A stretch of 64,000 nucleotides of DNA from Sphingomonadaceae bacterium (GCA_019239915.1 JAFAZF010000051.1:62001-126000), one strand, 5' to 3'. Positions 42,334-51,458 are shown, counted from the first letter of the stretch. Numbers and translations are program-made. The notes: a model not told the origin generated them from the letters alone.

Positions 42334-43275
42334 TTAGGCGAGGTGCGGGGTGGCGGCAAGGATCGCGCGCGCCGCCTCGCAATCCCGCGCGATCCATTGC
42401 ATCAGCTCGTCGAGCCCGGAAAGTTTCGCCTCTGGCCGGATGAAGCGGATCAGCTCGACCTCGATCGCCTGATCGTAGAGATCGCCGGTGAAATCGAAGA
42501 AATAGGGCTCGAGCAGCTCCTCGGGCGGATCGATCACCGGCCGGACGCCGAGATTGGCGACCCCGTCGAGCACGCGGCCGCCCGGGAGCCGGCCGCGCAC
42601 CGCATAGACGCCGTAGCGCGGGCGCAGATAGCGCTCCAGCCGGAGGTTGGCGGTCGGGAAGCCGATCGTGCGGCCGATCTTGTTGCCGTGCTGGACGATG
42701 CCCTCGATCGCGAACGGGCGGGTGAGCAGCAGCGTCGCGGTCTCGCAGTCGCCCTCGCGCAGCGCCGCGCGGATCCGGCTCGACGAGATCGGTCCGGACC
42801 CGTCCTCGACGGCGGCCACGGTCTCGACCTCGACGCCATGATCGCGGCCGAGCGCCGCGAGCAGCGCGACGTCGCCCGAGCGGCCCTTGCCGAACACATA
42901 GTCCTGGCCGGTCACCACCGCGCGCGCGCCGGTGCGCGCGACGATGCGATCGGTGAAGAAGTCGACGGCGGGGACGCTGGCGAGCTCGGCATTGAACTCG
43001 AACACCAGCATCGCGTCGGCGCCGGCGCTGCGGAACAGCCGCGCACGCTGATCGAGCGTGGTCAGCCGAAACGGCTCGGCATCGGGATGGAAATAGCGGA
43101 CGGGATGGGGATCGAAGGTCGCGACGATCAGCGGACGCCCCGCCGCGCCGGCGCGCGCGCGCGCCTTCGCGACCACCGCCTGGTGGCCGCGATGAAAGCC
43201 GTCGAAATTGCCGAGCGCGATCACGCCGCCGCGCAGATGCTCCGGCCACGGCGCCGCACTGGTCAGCCTTTCCAT
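42334..43275 (-). CDS. ribF: Bifunctional riboflavin kinase/FAD synthetase
   Basis: 313 residues. N-terminal nucleotidyltransferase domain with GNFDGFHRGHQAVV, TFDPHPVRYF, and a SSSRIRAALREGD motif; C-terminal flavokinase domain with KIGRTIGFPTANLR (GxPTAN) and DGVANLGVRPV. Converts riboflavin to FMN then FAD. Begins 14 bp before ileS on the same strand, the usual ribF-ileS-lspA order. Confidence 0.96.
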   Translation of the reverse strand: MERLTSAAPWPEHLRGGVIALGNFDGFHRGHQAVVAKARARAGAAGRPLIVATFDPHPVRYFHPDAEPFRLTTLDQRARLFRSAGADAMLVFEFNAELASVPAVDFFTDRIVARTGARAVVTGQDYVFGKGRSGDVALLAALGRDHGVEVETVAAVEDGSGPISSSRIRAALREGDCETATLLLTRPFAIEGIVQHGNKIGRTIGFPTANLRLERYLRPRYGVYAVRGRLPGGRVLDGVANLGVRPVIDPPEELLEPYFFDFTGDLYDQAIEVELIRFIRPEAKLSGLDELMQWIARDCEAARAILAATPHLA

Positions 43276-43322
43276 CGCGCCGGGCTATAGGGGCGGGAAC
43301 GGGGGATGGCAAAAGCATCGTC

Positions 43323-43440
43323 CCCCCTCCCTGGAAGGGAGGGGCAGGGGGCGGGTAGCTTCGTGGCGGAGCGCTCCATCTCCATCCACCCGCCCCAAAC
43401 CCCTCCCCTCCAGGAAGGGGCTTCAGAAATGGGAGGGGCT
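43323..43440. repeat. Paired palindromic repeat, family F
   Basis: CCCCTCCCTGGAAGGGAGGGGC faces CCCCTCCCCTCCAGGAAGGGGC between folA and ribF. The other family-F copy forms the start of hemW. Confidence 0.75.
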
Positions 43441-43458
43441 TAGTGCAAAGAGAGAGGC

Positions 43459-43950
43459 TCAGGCGCCCCGCACCAGCGTCACGTAATCCCAGTCCGGCCC
43501 GCCGAGCTCGCGCTTGGCGATCCGCCAGCCCGTGCCCAGCGGCGGCATGCGGACGTCGCCCTCGACCTCGCGGTGGAGCTCGGTGAGCTCGATCCGTGTG
43601 GCGCGGCCCATCAGCGCCGCGAAGATGTCCGCGCCGCCGATCACCGCCAGCTCCTCGGCGTCGCTGGCGCGGGCGATCGCCTCGTCGACGCTGTGGACGA
43701 CCTCGGCGCCTTCCGCTCGCCAATCCGCGTCGCGCGTCATCACGATATGGCGGCGGCCCGGAAGCGGCCCCGGCAGGCTGTCAAACGTCTTGCGGCCCAT
43801 GAGCATCGGCTTGCCCATCGTCATCGCTTTGAAACGCTTGAGATCGCCGGGCAGGTGCCAGGGGATGGCGCCGTTGCGGCCGATGACGTTGTTGTCCGAA
43901 CGCGCGACGTAGAAGACGATCTCGGGTGCCGCCACTTCGGATACGCTCAC
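43459..43950 (-). CDS. folA: Dihydrofolate reductase
   Basis: 163 residues. Reduces dihydrofolate with [53 protein letters not shown] carries the active-site Asp (GDL) and the cofactor GRKT motif; a late VIGGADIF completes the cofactor site. Start GTG 43950 overlaps the thyA stop as GTGA; the longer in-frame upstream sequence is thyA in another frame. Forms the conserved thyA-folA pair. Confidence 0.94.
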   Translation of the reverse strand: MSVSEVAAPEIVFYVARSDNNVIGRNGAIPWHLPGDLKRFKAMTMGKPMLMGRKTFDSLPGPLPGRRHIVMTRDADWRAEGAEVVHSVDEAIARASDAEELAVIGGADIFAALMGRATRIELTELHREVEGDVRMPPLGTGWRIAKRELGGPDWDYVTLVRGA

Positions 43951-44741
43951 ACCGCCACCGCCGCCTTGATGTGCGGGTGCGGCTCGTAGCCCGTGATCTC
44001 GAAATCCTCGAGCCGATACTGGTCGATCGCGTCCGGGTGCCGAAGGATGTTCAGCGTCGGCAACGGCCTCGGCGCGCGCGTCAGCTGCAGCTGCGCCTGC
44101 TCGATGTGGTTGGAATAGAGGTGGCAGTCGCCGCCCGTCCAGACGAACTCGCCGACTTCGAGATCGCATTGTTGCGCGATCATGTGGGTGAGCAGTGCGT
44201 AGCTCGCGATGTTGAATGGCACGCCGAGGAAGATGTCCGCCGAGCGCTGATAGAGCTGGAGCGACAGCCGGCCTTTGGCGACGTGAGTCTGGAACAGGCA
44301 GTGGCAGGGCGGCAGCGCCATCGCATCGATGTCGCCGGGATTCCACGCCGAGACGATCTGGCGGCGCGAGGCGGGATCGCGCTTGATCAGCGCGATCAGG
44401 TTCGCGATCTGGTCGATCTCGCGGCCGCCGGGCGCCTCCCAGGCGCGCCACTGCTTGCCGTAGACCGGGCCGAGTTCCCCGGCATCGTCGGCCCAGTCGT
44501 CCCAGATGCTCACCTTCTGCGCCTGCAGCCACTCGACATTGGTCTCGCCGCGCAGGAACCAGAGCAGCTCGACGATGATCGAGCGGATGTGCAGCTTCTT
44601 GGTGGTGAGCAGCGGGAAGCCCTCCGCCAGATCGAAGCGCATCTGATGGCCGAACACCGATCGCGTGCCGACGCCGGTGCGGTCCGCCTGCACCGCGCCA
44701 TGCTCGAGCGCGCGCGCCATCAGGTCGAGATATTGCTGCAT
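43947..44741 (-). CDS. thyA: Thymidylate synthase
   Basis: 264 residues, the exact length of the classic enzyme. Methylates dUMP to dTMP using methylene-THF. Catalytic Cys146 in [51 protein letters not shown], and HLYSNH. Start ATG 44741 because the earlier in-frame stretch lacks family sequence. Its last bases overlap folA, which regenerates the folate it consumes. Confidence 0.97.
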   Translation of the reverse strand: MQQYLDLMARALEHGAVQADRTGVGTRSVFGHQMRFDLAEGFPLLTTKKLHIRSIIVELLWFLRGETNVEWLQAQKVSIWDDWADDAGELGPVYGKQWRAWEAPGGREIDQIANLIALIKRDPASRRQIVSAWNPGDIDAMALPPCHCLFQTHVAKGRLSLQLYQRSADIFLGVPFNIASYALLTHMIAQQCDLEVGEFVWTGGDCHLYSNHIEQAQLQLTRAPRPLPTLNILRHPDAIDQYRLEDFEITGYEPHPHIKAAVAV

Positions 44742-44867
44742 GGTTCGCGATATGGCGCGGGCCGCGCGGCTGGCCAAGCGGCTGCTTTCCTCCATTCCGG
44801 ATTCATTTGTGGGTAAGCTCAGCGAAATGGAGCCGGATCGGGATGGTGTGCCGGCTCAGTATCCGCA

Positions 44868-45269
44868 TTGCGCTCATCCGTGGAGCGAGAGCGGACCGAG
44901 CTGGCGGGGCGGTGCGTCGCGAACGCCGCCGATGCGCATGCGATTGCACGGCAAGCGCTGCCGGAGCCCGGTGTCGGCGTGCTGCATATCGATTGCGGCG
45001 GGCGGCTGCTCGGCATCTCGGTGGAGACGGTAGCGGACGGAGTCGCGTTGCCGGTTCAGCGCGCGCTGCGCGACGCGGTACGCTGGGAAAGCAGTGCGTT
45101 GCTGATCGCGCATCGGCGGCCGGCGGATGATCCCGAACCGAGTGCGGAGGAAGTCGGCGCCACGCATGCCCTGGCGAAGGGCGCGCGGGAACTGGGCGTG
45201 CGCGTGCTGGATCGGCTCGATTTCACGCCAATGGGCTTTCGCAGCTTCCGCGCGCTGGGGCTGTTGTAG
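44868..45269 (+). CDS. RadC-like JAB-domain protein with degenerate metal site
   Basis: 133 residues resembling the RadC JAB/MPN domain: ALLIAHRRPADDPEPSAEEVGATHALAKGARELGVRVLDRLDF then FRSFRALGLL, the family C-terminus. In RadC the motif is HNHPSGD..PS..D. Here the second His is Arg and the final Asp is Glu, so zinc binding is probably lost. The start is uncertain (TTG 44868 or GTG 44880), neither with a clear Shine-Dalgarno. It stands alone between thyA (divergent) and hemW (convergent). Confidence 0.65.
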   Translation: MRSSVERERTELAGRCVANAADAHAIARQALPEPGVGVLHIDCGGRLLGISVETVADGVALPVQRALRDAVRWESSALLIAHRRPADDPEPSAEEVGATHALAKGARELGVRVLDRLDFTPMGFRSFRALGLL

Positions 45270-45341
45270 AACCCGTCAGCATCCGCCGGTCATCCGTTGG
45301 TGTGCGAGGGTTCGGCTGCGACGCCGCAGCCCCGATGCCGC

Positions 45342-46595
45342 TCAGATCGCGACGATCTCCGCGAGGATCGCGTCGAGCAACAGCATCCCGCTCTCGGTGA
45401 GCCGGACGCGATCGCGGTCATGTGTCAGCAGGCCCTGCGCGGCGAGCCGGCCGACGGCGCGCACATCGACGAGGTCGTCCGGTGCCACGCCGCTGCGCGA
45501 TGCTACCCGTGTGAGATCGACGCCTTCGCCGAGCCGCAGGCCCATCACCAGCGCTTCAGTCGCGCGTTCGGCGGTGGTAAGTGCCGTTTCCTCGGCGAGG
45601 CCGTTGCCGGCGCGGTCGACCGCAGCCGACCAGATCTCAGGCTTCTTGTGGCGGAGCGTCGCCACGCCGCCGCGGCGGCCATGCGCGCCGGGGCCGATGC
45701 CGGCATAGTCGCCGTACCGCCAATAGGTGAGGTTGTGACGGCTCTCCTCGCCGTGACGGGCATGGTTCGAGACTTCATAGGCGGGCAGACCTGCGGCGGT
45801 CGTGACAGCGCGCGTCAGCTCGAACAGCCACGCGGCCGCGTCGCCATCCAACGGCGCCAACGCGCCTTGGCGGACCAGCGTCGCGAAGCGCGTGCCGGGC
45901 TCGATGGTGAGCTGGTAGAGCGACAGATGCCCGGTGCCGAGCGCAAGCGCTCGGCTCAACTCGGCTGCCCAGTCATCCTCGGTCTGATCGGGCCGTGCAT
46001 AGATTAGGTCGAAGCTGACGCGGCCGAAGTTGGCCTGTGCGACATCCAGCGCGGCCAATCCCTCGGCGACGTCATGGGCACGGCCGAGAAAGCGCAGCGC
46101 CTTGTCGTCGAGCGCCTGCAGGCCGAGGGACACGCGGTTGACGCCGGCGGCAGCGATGCCGGCGAAGCGAGCCGCCTCGACCGAGGATGGGTTCGCTTCG
46201 AGCGTGATCTCTGCATCGGCACGCAAGCGCCATAATCTATTCGCTTCTTCGATCAGCGCAGCAACCGTCTGCGGCGCCATCAGCGAGGGCGTGCCGCCCC
46301 CGAAGAAGATCGAGCCGAGCGTGCGACCGGGGAGCCGCTCCGCCTCGTATCGCATGTCGGCGAGCAGCGCGTCACGCCACGCCGCCTCGTCGATCCGCTC
46401 GCGGACATGGCTGTTGAAGTCGCAATAAGGACACTTCGAGATGCAGAACGGCCAATGGATGTAGAGGGCGAGGGCGTCGTCGCACGCATCTCCCCTCCCT
46501 CCAAGGGAGGGGTCGGGGGTGGGTGGAAATGGGGCCGGGCGCTTCGCTTCGCTGCGACCCACCCCTAGCCCCTCCCTCGCAGGGAGGGGAGCCAT
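45342..46595 (-). CDS. hemW: HemW-type radical SAM protein with repeat-encoded N-terminus
   Basis: 417 residues. Family core starts at about residue 41 (ALALYIHWPFCISKCPYCDF; cluster Cys51, Cys55, Cys58), then IFFGGGTPSLM, the LEANPSS motif, and a C-terminal HemN-type domain. HemW is a heme chaperone/CPO-like protein. No start codon lies between the repeat and the core, so translation must begin inside or before the family-F repeat. Residues 1-36 (MAPLPAREGLGVGRSEAKRP onward) come from the repeat. ATG 46595 lies three bases after the rdgB stop; GTG within the repeat is an alternative. Confidence 0.93.
   Translation of the reverse strand: MAPLPAREGLGVGRSEAKRPAPFPPTPDPSLGGRGDACDDALALYIHWPFCISKCPYCDFNSHVRERIDEAAWRDALLADMRYEAERLPGRTLGSIFFGGGTPSLMAPQTVAALIEEANRLWRLRADAEITLEANPSSVEAARFAGIAAAGVNRVSLGLQALDDKALRFLGRAHDVAEGLAALDVAQANFGRVSFDLIYARPDQTEDDWAAELSRALALGTGHLSLYQLTIEPGTRFATLVRQGALAPLDGDAAAWLFELTRAVTTAAGLPAYEVSNHARHGEESRHNLTYWRYGDYAGIGPGAHGRRGGVATLRHKKPEIWSAAVDRAGNGLAEETALTTAERATEALVMGLRLGEGVDLTRVASRSGVAPDDLVDVRAVGRLAAQGLLTHDRDRVRLTESGMLLLDAILAEIVAI
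46491..46590. repeat. Paired palindromic repeat, family F, at the hemW start
   Basis: TCCCCTCCCTCCAAGGGAGGGG faces CCCCTCCCTCGCAGGGAGGGGA. It lies between the rdgB stop and the conserved HemW sequence and is translated. Confidence 0.8.
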
Positions 46596-46597
46596 GA

Positions 46598-47239
46598 TCA
46601 AAACACCGCACTCACGAGCTTGGCGAAGGCGTCGGCGCGGTGGCTGATGCGGTGCTTCTCGTCCGGATCCATCTCGCCGAAGGTGACGTCATGCCCGTCG
46701 GCGACGAAGATCGGATCATAGCCGAAGCCGCGCGTTCCGCGTGGTGGCCAGACGAGGATACCATCGACGCGCCCCTCGAACGTCTCGATATGTCCATCCG
46801 GCCAAGCGAGCGATAGCGCGCACACGAAATGCGCATCGCGGCCCACAGTGGGCCCTTTATCTTCAAGCTGTTGGTGGACGAGGCGCATTGCCAGTCCGAA
46901 GTCCTTCGCCGCGCCCGCCCAGCGCGCCGAGAAGATGCCGGGATCGCCCCCCAGCGCCTCGACGCAGAGCCCGCTATCGTCCGACAGCGCCGGGAGGCCC
47001 GACAGATCGGCGGCCTGGCGCGCCTTGAGCTCGGCGTTGGCGGCGAAGGTGGTGCCGGTCTCGTCGGGCTCGGGCAGGCCGAGTGACGCGGCCGAGACCG
47101 GCTCCACGCCATAGGGCGCGAGCAGCGTGCGGATCTCGCGCACCTTGCCTTCATTGTGGCTGGCGATGACGAGCGTGCCCGGCTGCAGCTTGCGGATCGC
47201 CTGCGGCGCGGGCTCGTCATCCGAGACCGGTCCGCTCAC
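46598..47239 (-). CDS. rdgB: XTP/dITP diphosphatase (RdgB/HAM1)
   Basis: 213 residues. Removes non-canonical purine nucleotides. [19 protein letters not shown] (the SxNxxK motif), [28 protein letters not shown], and a [12 protein letters not shown]...SHRADAF C-terminus. The N-terminal ~20 residues are an extra, Pro/Asp-rich lead. GTG 47239 overlaps the rph stop (GTGA). Order rph-rdgB-hemW is the usual alphaproteobacterial housekeeping run. Confidence 0.95.
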   Translation of the reverse strand: MSGPVSDDEPAPQAIRKLQPGTLVIASHNEGKVREIRTLLAPYGVEPVSAASLGLPEPDETGTTFAANAELKARQAADLSGLPALSDDSGLCVEALGGDPGIFSARWAGAAKDFGLAMRLVHQQLEDKGPTVGRDAHFVCALSLAWPDGHIETFEGRVDGILVWPPRGTRGFGYDPIFVADGHDVTFGEMDPDEKHRISHRADAFAKLVSAVF

Positions 47240-47952
47240 CGGCCGGTCGCCTGACGCTGCGCCGTGAAGATCTCGTTGCAGCCGATGCGGGCCAGGCGGA
47301 GCAGGCGGAGCAGCCCCTCCTCGTCGTAGGTGCCGCCCTCGGAAGTGGCTTGCGCCTCGGCGATGTGGCCGTTGTCCAGCAGCACGAAATTGGCGTCGGC
47401 GTGCGCCGAACTGTCCTCGATATAGTCGAGGTCGAGCACCGGCGTGCCTTCGTAGATGCCGCAGGAGATGGCGGCGACCTGGTGCTTGATCGGATCGGCG
47501 GCGAGGTTGCCGGCGGCGATCAGCTTGTCGATGGCGATGCGAAGCGCCACCCAGCCGCCCGAGATCGAGGCGGTGCGCGTGCCGCCATCGGCCTGGATGA
47601 CGTCGCAGTCGATCGTGATCTGCCGCTCGCTGAGCAGCGTCATGTCCAGGCTCGTGCGCAAGGAACGGCCGATAAGGCGTTGAATCTCCTGTGTGCGGCC
47701 GGACTGCTTGCCCTTGGCGGCTTCGCGCGATCCGCGCGTGTGCGTGGCACGCGGCAGCATGCCATATTCGGCGGTGATCCAGCCCTGGCCCTTGCCGCGC
47801 AGAAAGGGCGGCACGCGCTCCTCGACGCTCGCGGTGCAGAGCACGCGCGTCTGGCCGAAGGAGACGAGGCAGGAGCCTTCGGCGTGGACCGTGTAGCCGG
47901 TCTCCATCGCGATCGCGCGCATCTGATCGGGGGCGCGTCCTGAAGGGCGCAT
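47236..47952 (-). CDS. rph: Ribonuclease PH
   Basis: 238 residues. Phosphorolytic 3' trimming of tRNA precursors. Starts [20 protein letters not shown]; contains [64 protein letters not shown], and a C-terminal [16 protein letters not shown]. Start ATG 47952 with AGGA 8 bases upstream; longer upstream sequence has no conserved content. Divergent from hrcA. Confidence 0.95.
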   Translation of the reverse strand: MRPSGRAPDQMRAIAMETGYTVHAEGSCLVSFGQTRVLCTASVEERVPPFLRGKGQGWITAEYGMLPRATHTRGSREAAKGKQSGRTQEIQRLIGRSLRTSLDMTLLSERQITIDCDVIQADGGTRTASISGGWVALRIAIDKLIAAGNLAADPIKHQVAAISCGIYEGTPVLDLDYIEDSSAHADANFVLLDNGHIAEAQATSEGGTYDEEGLLRLLRLARIGCNEIFTAQRQATGR

Positions 47953-47978
47953 GGATGTCCTTTCATGTTTGGCAAGCA

Positions 47979-48054
47979 CGTGTTCCTCCGAAAGCAGGAA
48001 CAAGGCGGCGAGCTTATTGTTTGCGACCCCAGGCTCCTGCTTTCGCAGGCGCAC
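47979..48054. repeat. Paired palindromic repeat, family C
   Basis: CGTGTTCCTCCGAAAGCAGG faces CTCCTGCTTTCGCAGGCGCAC in the divergent rph/hrcA gap, upstream of the possible heat-shock promoter. Confidence 0.65.
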
Positions 48055-48087
48055 AGTGGATTGACGGCGCCTCTAGCCCAAGTCGCG

Positions 48088-48117
48088 GTTGAGGGAAATG
48101 CAAGCCGGCCCTACATT
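48088..48117 (+). promoter_or_regulatory. Possible sigma-32-type promoter of hrcA-grpE
   Basis: GTTG (48088-48091), 18 bases, then CCTACATT (48110-48117) resembles the alphaproteobacterial CTTG-N17/18-CYTATNT heat-shock pattern imperfectly. The RNA would start at about the hrcA ATG. No CIRCE element is seen. Low-confidence match. Confidence 0.3.
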
Positions 48118-48123
48118 TCCCGC

Positions 48124-49167
48124 ATGACCGGCCCTCAGGTCCTCGAGCTTTCGGATCGCGCGCGGGCGATCTTCCGGATGATCGTCGAGTCCTATCTGGG
48201 CTCGGGCGAGCCCGTCGGCTCGCGCACCATCTCGCGACTGTCCGGTCTCAACCTGTCGCCGGCGTCGATCCGCAACGTGATGCAGGATCTCGAGGAGATC
48301 GGACTGCTCGCCGCCCCGCATGTTTCAGCCGGGCGAGTGCCGACCGAAACCGGTCTCCGACTGTTCGTTGACGGCATGATGCGCGCCGCCGAACCCTCCG
48401 CCGAGGAGCGCGCCGCGATCGAGGGCCATGTGCGGCCGGGCGGCCCGATCGAGGAGGCGCTGGCGGCGACGACGGCGGTGCTCTCCGGGCTTTCGGCCTG
48501 CGCGGGCATCGTGATGGTGCCCCGGCACGATGTCGTGCTCCGCCAGCTCGGCTTCGTGCGGCTCTCCGAGCGGCAGGCGCTCGCGGTGCTGGTCGGCGCC
48601 GACGGCCAGGTCGAAAATCGCGTCGTCGATCTTCCGGCGGACGTCGCGCGCTCGGCGCTGGACGAAGCCGCCAACTATATCTCCGACCGGCTCGCCGGGC
48701 TGACGCTCGCCGAGGCGCAGGCGCGGCTTGCCGCCGAGATCGGGCTCGGCCGCGCGCAGCTCGACCGGGTGGCGCAGGAACTGATCGGGCGTGGTCTGGC
48801 GGCGTGGAGCCGGGATGGCGCGCAGCGACCGGTGCTGATCGTGCGGGGGCAGGCGAACCTGATCGACGCCGCCGCCGCCGCCGATCTCGAGCGCGTCCGC
48901 CAGCTGCTCGACGAGCTCGAATCGAAGGAGGAGATCGCCCGGCTGCTCGAAAGCGCGCGCGATGGCGCCGCGACCAAGATCTTCATCGGCGCCGAGAACA
49001 AGCTGTTCTCGCTCTCCGGCTCGTCGGTGATCGCCGCGCCCTACCGCGCCGGCGACGGCCGGATCGTCGGCGTCGTCGGCGTGATCGGGCCGACGCGGTT
49101 GAACTATGCGCGCGTCGTGCCCATGGTGGATTTCACCGCACAGACACTCTCCAGGCTGATGGCATGA
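48124..49167 (+). CDS. hrcA: Heat-inducible transcription repressor HrcA
   Basis: 347 residues. N-terminal winged helix (SDRARAIFRMIVESYLGSGEPVGSRTISRLSGLNLSPASIRNVMQDLEEIGLL), a regulatory core, and the family C-terminus IGPTRLNYARVVPMVDFTAQTLSRLM. Represses heat-shock genes, normally through CIRCE, which I do not find here. ATG 48124 has no clear Shine-Dalgarno. The stop overlaps grpE's ATG, so both are translated together. Confidence 0.95.
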   Translation: MTGPQVLELSDRARAIFRMIVESYLGSGEPVGSRTISRLSGLNLSPASIRNVMQDLEEIGLLAAPHVSAGRVPTETGLRLFVDGMMRAAEPSAEERAAIEGHVRPGGPIEEALAATTAVLSGLSACAGIVMVPRHDVVLRQLGFVRLSERQALAVLVGADGQVENRVVDLPADVARSALDEAANYISDRLAGLTLAEAQARLAAEIGLGRAQLDRVAQELIGRGLAAWSRDGAQRPVLIVRGQANLIDAAAAADLERVRQLLDELESKEEIARLLESARDGAATKIFIGAENKLFSLSGSSVIAAPYRAGDGRIVGVVGVIGPTRLNYARVVPMVDFTAQTLSRLMA

Positions 49168-49724
49168 TCGAAGACGAGAATAGCGAAATCGAGACGAACG
49201 AACAGGATGGCGCCGCTGTCGAAGGCACGGCGCCCGGCGATGCCGGGCTGCGCGCCGAGCTCGAGGAGGCGCGCAACCAGGCGCTCTACGCGCAGGCGGA
49301 GACGCAGAACGTCCGTCGCCGGCTCGAGAAGGAAAAGCAGGACGCGGTCGCCTATGCCACCACCGGCTTTGCGCGCGACATGCTCTCGGTCGCCGACAAC
49401 CTCGCCCGCGCGTTGGCGGCGATCCCGACCGACCTCAAGAACGACGAGAAGCTCAAGGGCCTCGTCACCGGTATCGAGATGACGGGCAAGGAGCTGGAGA
49501 CGATCTTCCAGCGCCAGGGCATCACCCGCATCGAGGCGATGGGCCAGCCGCTCGATCCCAACCGCCACCAGGCGATCATGGAGATGGAGCATGCGAGCGC
49601 GCAACCGGGCACGATCGTTCACGAGATGCAGACCGGCTGGATGATCCGCGACCGGCTGTTGCGTCCCGCGATGGTCGGGGTCGCCAAGGCCGCGCCCGAA
49701 GTGAAGGTCGACGCGACTGCGTAG
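49164..49724 (+). CDS. grpE: DnaK nucleotide-exchange factor GrpE
   Basis: 186 residues. Acidic N-terminus, long coiled coil (GLRAELEEARNQALYAQAETQNVRRRLEKEKQDAVAYATTGFARDMLSVADNLARAL), then the beta-wing domain (IEAMGQPLDPNRHQAIMEMEHASAQPGTIVHEMQTGWMIRDRLLRPAMVGVAK). Releases ADP from DnaK. ATG overlaps the hrcA stop (ATGA). A family-A repeat follows the stop. Confidence 0.96.
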   Translation: MIEDENSEIETNEQDGAAVEGTAPGDAGLRAELEEARNQALYAQAETQNVRRRLEKEKQDAVAYATTGFARDMLSVADNLARALAAIPTDLKNDEKLKGLVTGIEMTGKELETIFQRQGITRIEAMGQPLDPNRHQAIMEMEHASAQPGTIVHEMQTGWMIRDRLLRPAMVGVAKAAPEVKVDATA

Positions 49725-49741
49725 CGGACGCGTGAAAAGAT

Positions 49742-49828
49742 CCGTTCGTCCTGAGCTTGTCGATGGGCTGTCCTTTTCTCCGAGCGATGAAGAAGAACGG
49801 GGCTTCGACAGGCTCAGCCCGAACGGGT
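49742..49828. repeat. Paired palindromic repeat, family A
   Basis: CCGTTCGTCCTGAGCTTGTC faces CTTCGACAGGCTCAGCCCGAACGGG between grpE and the Gre-like gene. Confidence 0.8.
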
Positions 49829-49850
49829 TTGTTGTCGAGAAGGATACGCC

Positions 49851-50339
49851 ATGAGCGTCGCCTTTCGCCGCGAGAGCGACGACGAGCATAAGGAGCCGCG
49901 CTTCGAGCTGCCGATCCCGCCGGGCCCCAACCTGGTCACCGCGCGCGGCTTCGCGTTCACGCAAGCGAAGGTGGAGCAGCTCGAGGCGGAAGTCGCCAGC
50001 CTCGAGGGCGAGGCCGCCGAGGCGGTGCGTCGCGACCTGCGCTATTGGCGGACGCGGCTCGCGACCGCACAGCTCGCGCCGCCGCCGCCGCCGGGCGAGG
50101 TCGGCTTCGGCTCGCGCGTCCGTTTCAGGCTCGGCGGCAAGATACGCACCGTTGATATCGTCGGCGACGACGAGGCGGAACCTGCCGCCGATCGCTTGTC
50201 CTTCTCGTCGCCGTTGGCGCGTGCGCTGATCGGCGCGGGCGCGGGCGACCTCGTCGATTTCGGCGGTCGCCTGGACGCCATCGAGCTACTCGCGACCGAA
50301 GCGATCGCTCAGGCCGATAGTTCCTCCGCCAGCGGCTGA
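49851..50339 (+). CDS. GreA/GreB-like transcription-factor C-domain protein
   Basis: 162 residues. Short N-terminal region, a coiled-coil-like segment (FAFTQAKVEQLEAEVASLEGEAAEAVRRDLRYWRTRL), then a Gre C-domain (VGFGSRVRFRLGGKIRTVDIVGDDEAEPAADRLSFSSPLARALIGAGAGDLVDF). Domain order matches Gre elongation factors, which rescue backtracked RNA polymerase. The usual acidic tip of the N-terminal coil is only partly present, so it may be a Gre paralogue binding the secondary channel without full cleavage activity. It ends 31 bases inside the convergent patatin gene. Confidence 0.82.
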   Translation: MSVAFRRESDDEHKEPRFELPIPPGPNLVTARGFAFTQAKVEQLEAEVASLEGEAAEAVRRDLRYWRTRLATAQLAPPPPPGEVGFGSRVRFRLGGKIRTVDIVGDDEAEPAADRLSFSSPLARALIGAGAGDLVDFGGRLDAIELLATEAIAQADSSSASG

Positions 50340-51403
50340 GCCGCGCCAGGCGCGACTCCATCGCTACGGATCGGATGGACGCGCAAACCCGGTCCGCTTG
50401 CTTCGAGCTGCTCCATCAGCACCAGCGCCGCCGCCGCGTCGCTGGCGCCGGCGGCGAAGCGATCGCCGAGCGTGCGCCGCGAGAAATCATAGGGTTTCTC
50501 CGGGCCGGTCTCGTCCGGCGACGCATGGTAGCTCAGCCAGAAGAGGTCGGCTCCCGGCCGATCGGGCGCGAGCTGCGCCTCGAGCGCGCGTTCGCGCTGC
50601 AGACCGGTCAGCCGCACCGCAGTCTGTGTTGCGAACTTGAGGTCGGCCGCGCGCGCGGCGGCGGCTTCGATGCTGCGCGGCGCCGGTCCGTCGAGCGCGA
50701 AAAGATCGATGAGGAAGCAACGCTGCGGCGTCGGTTCCTGCCGCTCCGAGGAAAGAAACGGTTCGAGCGGCGCGTTGACAGCAAGGCCGCCGTCGCCGAG
50801 CAGCCGCTCACCGATGCGAACGGCCGGGAAGGCGGGCAGTAGCGCGCCGCTCGCGAGCAGATGCTCGACCGCGATGCGATCGCCACGTGCCGTATCGAAC
50901 AGCACGGGCTCGCCTGTCTCGATATCGGTCGTCGCGATGCAGAGGCGGGTGGGGCCGCCGTTCAGCCGTTCGAAGTCGATGAACTCGTTCAGCGTCGCGG
51001 CGGCGGGCGCGGTATCGTAGAGGCTCGGCATCTCGCTGTCGCCGGCCAGGCGCGGCTGGAAGAGGCCGCGGGCGCCGCCGAGCCGCGCCGCCGCCGTGTT
51101 CGCCCAGTTGCGCAGGTGACGGAGCGGCCCGCTGTCGGTCAGGCCGAACGGATCGAGCGGGAGCGCGGGCGAAATCTGCGTCGCGACGCTTTGCCAGAAG
51201 GCGCGCAGCCGCTCGACGGCGCGCTCGGGCGGGTTGCCGGCGATGATCGCGACGTTGATCGCGCCGATCGAGGAGCCGGCGATCGCCTCGAACCGGATAC
51301 GGCCGTCATCGGCGAACGCGGCATAGGCGCCCGCCTGATAGGCGCCGAGGCCGAGACCACCGGCGAGGATCAGCGATGCCGCAATCGGCGCCTGCCCCGT
51401 CAT
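50309..51403 (-). CDS. Patatin-like phospholipase
   Basis: 364 residues. Oxyanion loop GGLGLGAYQAG, nucleophile Ser45 in AGSSIGAIN (GxSxG), and dyad Asp204 in LLGDGGLAVNAP. No signal peptide, so probably cytosolic. Serine lipid acyl hydrolase; physiological lipid unknown. Convergent with, and overlapping, the Gre-like gene. Confidence 0.92.
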   Translation of the reverse strand: MTGQAPIAASLILAGGLGLGAYQAGAYAAFADDGRIRFEAIAGSSIGAINVAIIAGNPPERAVERLRAFWQSVATQISPALPLDPFGLTDSGPLRHLRNWANTAAARLGGARGLFQPRLAGDSEMPSLYDTAPAAATLNEFIDFERLNGGPTRLCIATTDIETGEPVLFDTARGDRIAVEHLLASGALLPAFPAVRIGERLLGDGGLAVNAPLEPFLSSERQEPTPQRCFLIDLFALDGPAPRSIEAAAARAADLKFATQTAVRLTGLQRERALEAQLAPDRPGADLFWLSYHASPDETGPEKPYDFSRRTLGDRFAAGASDAAAALVLMEQLEASGPGLRVHPIRSDGVAPGAAQPLAEELSA

Positions 51404-51458
51404 CGTCGCCTCCCGTTCGCGCTCGGCTGCCTAACGACGGCTGCCCGCTTTGGCTCCG

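Noticed and set aside
47953-48123. CIRCE element upstream of hrcA
   Set aside because: No TTAGCACTC-N9-GAGTGCTAA-like repeat; the only inverted repeat is a family-C palindromic unit.
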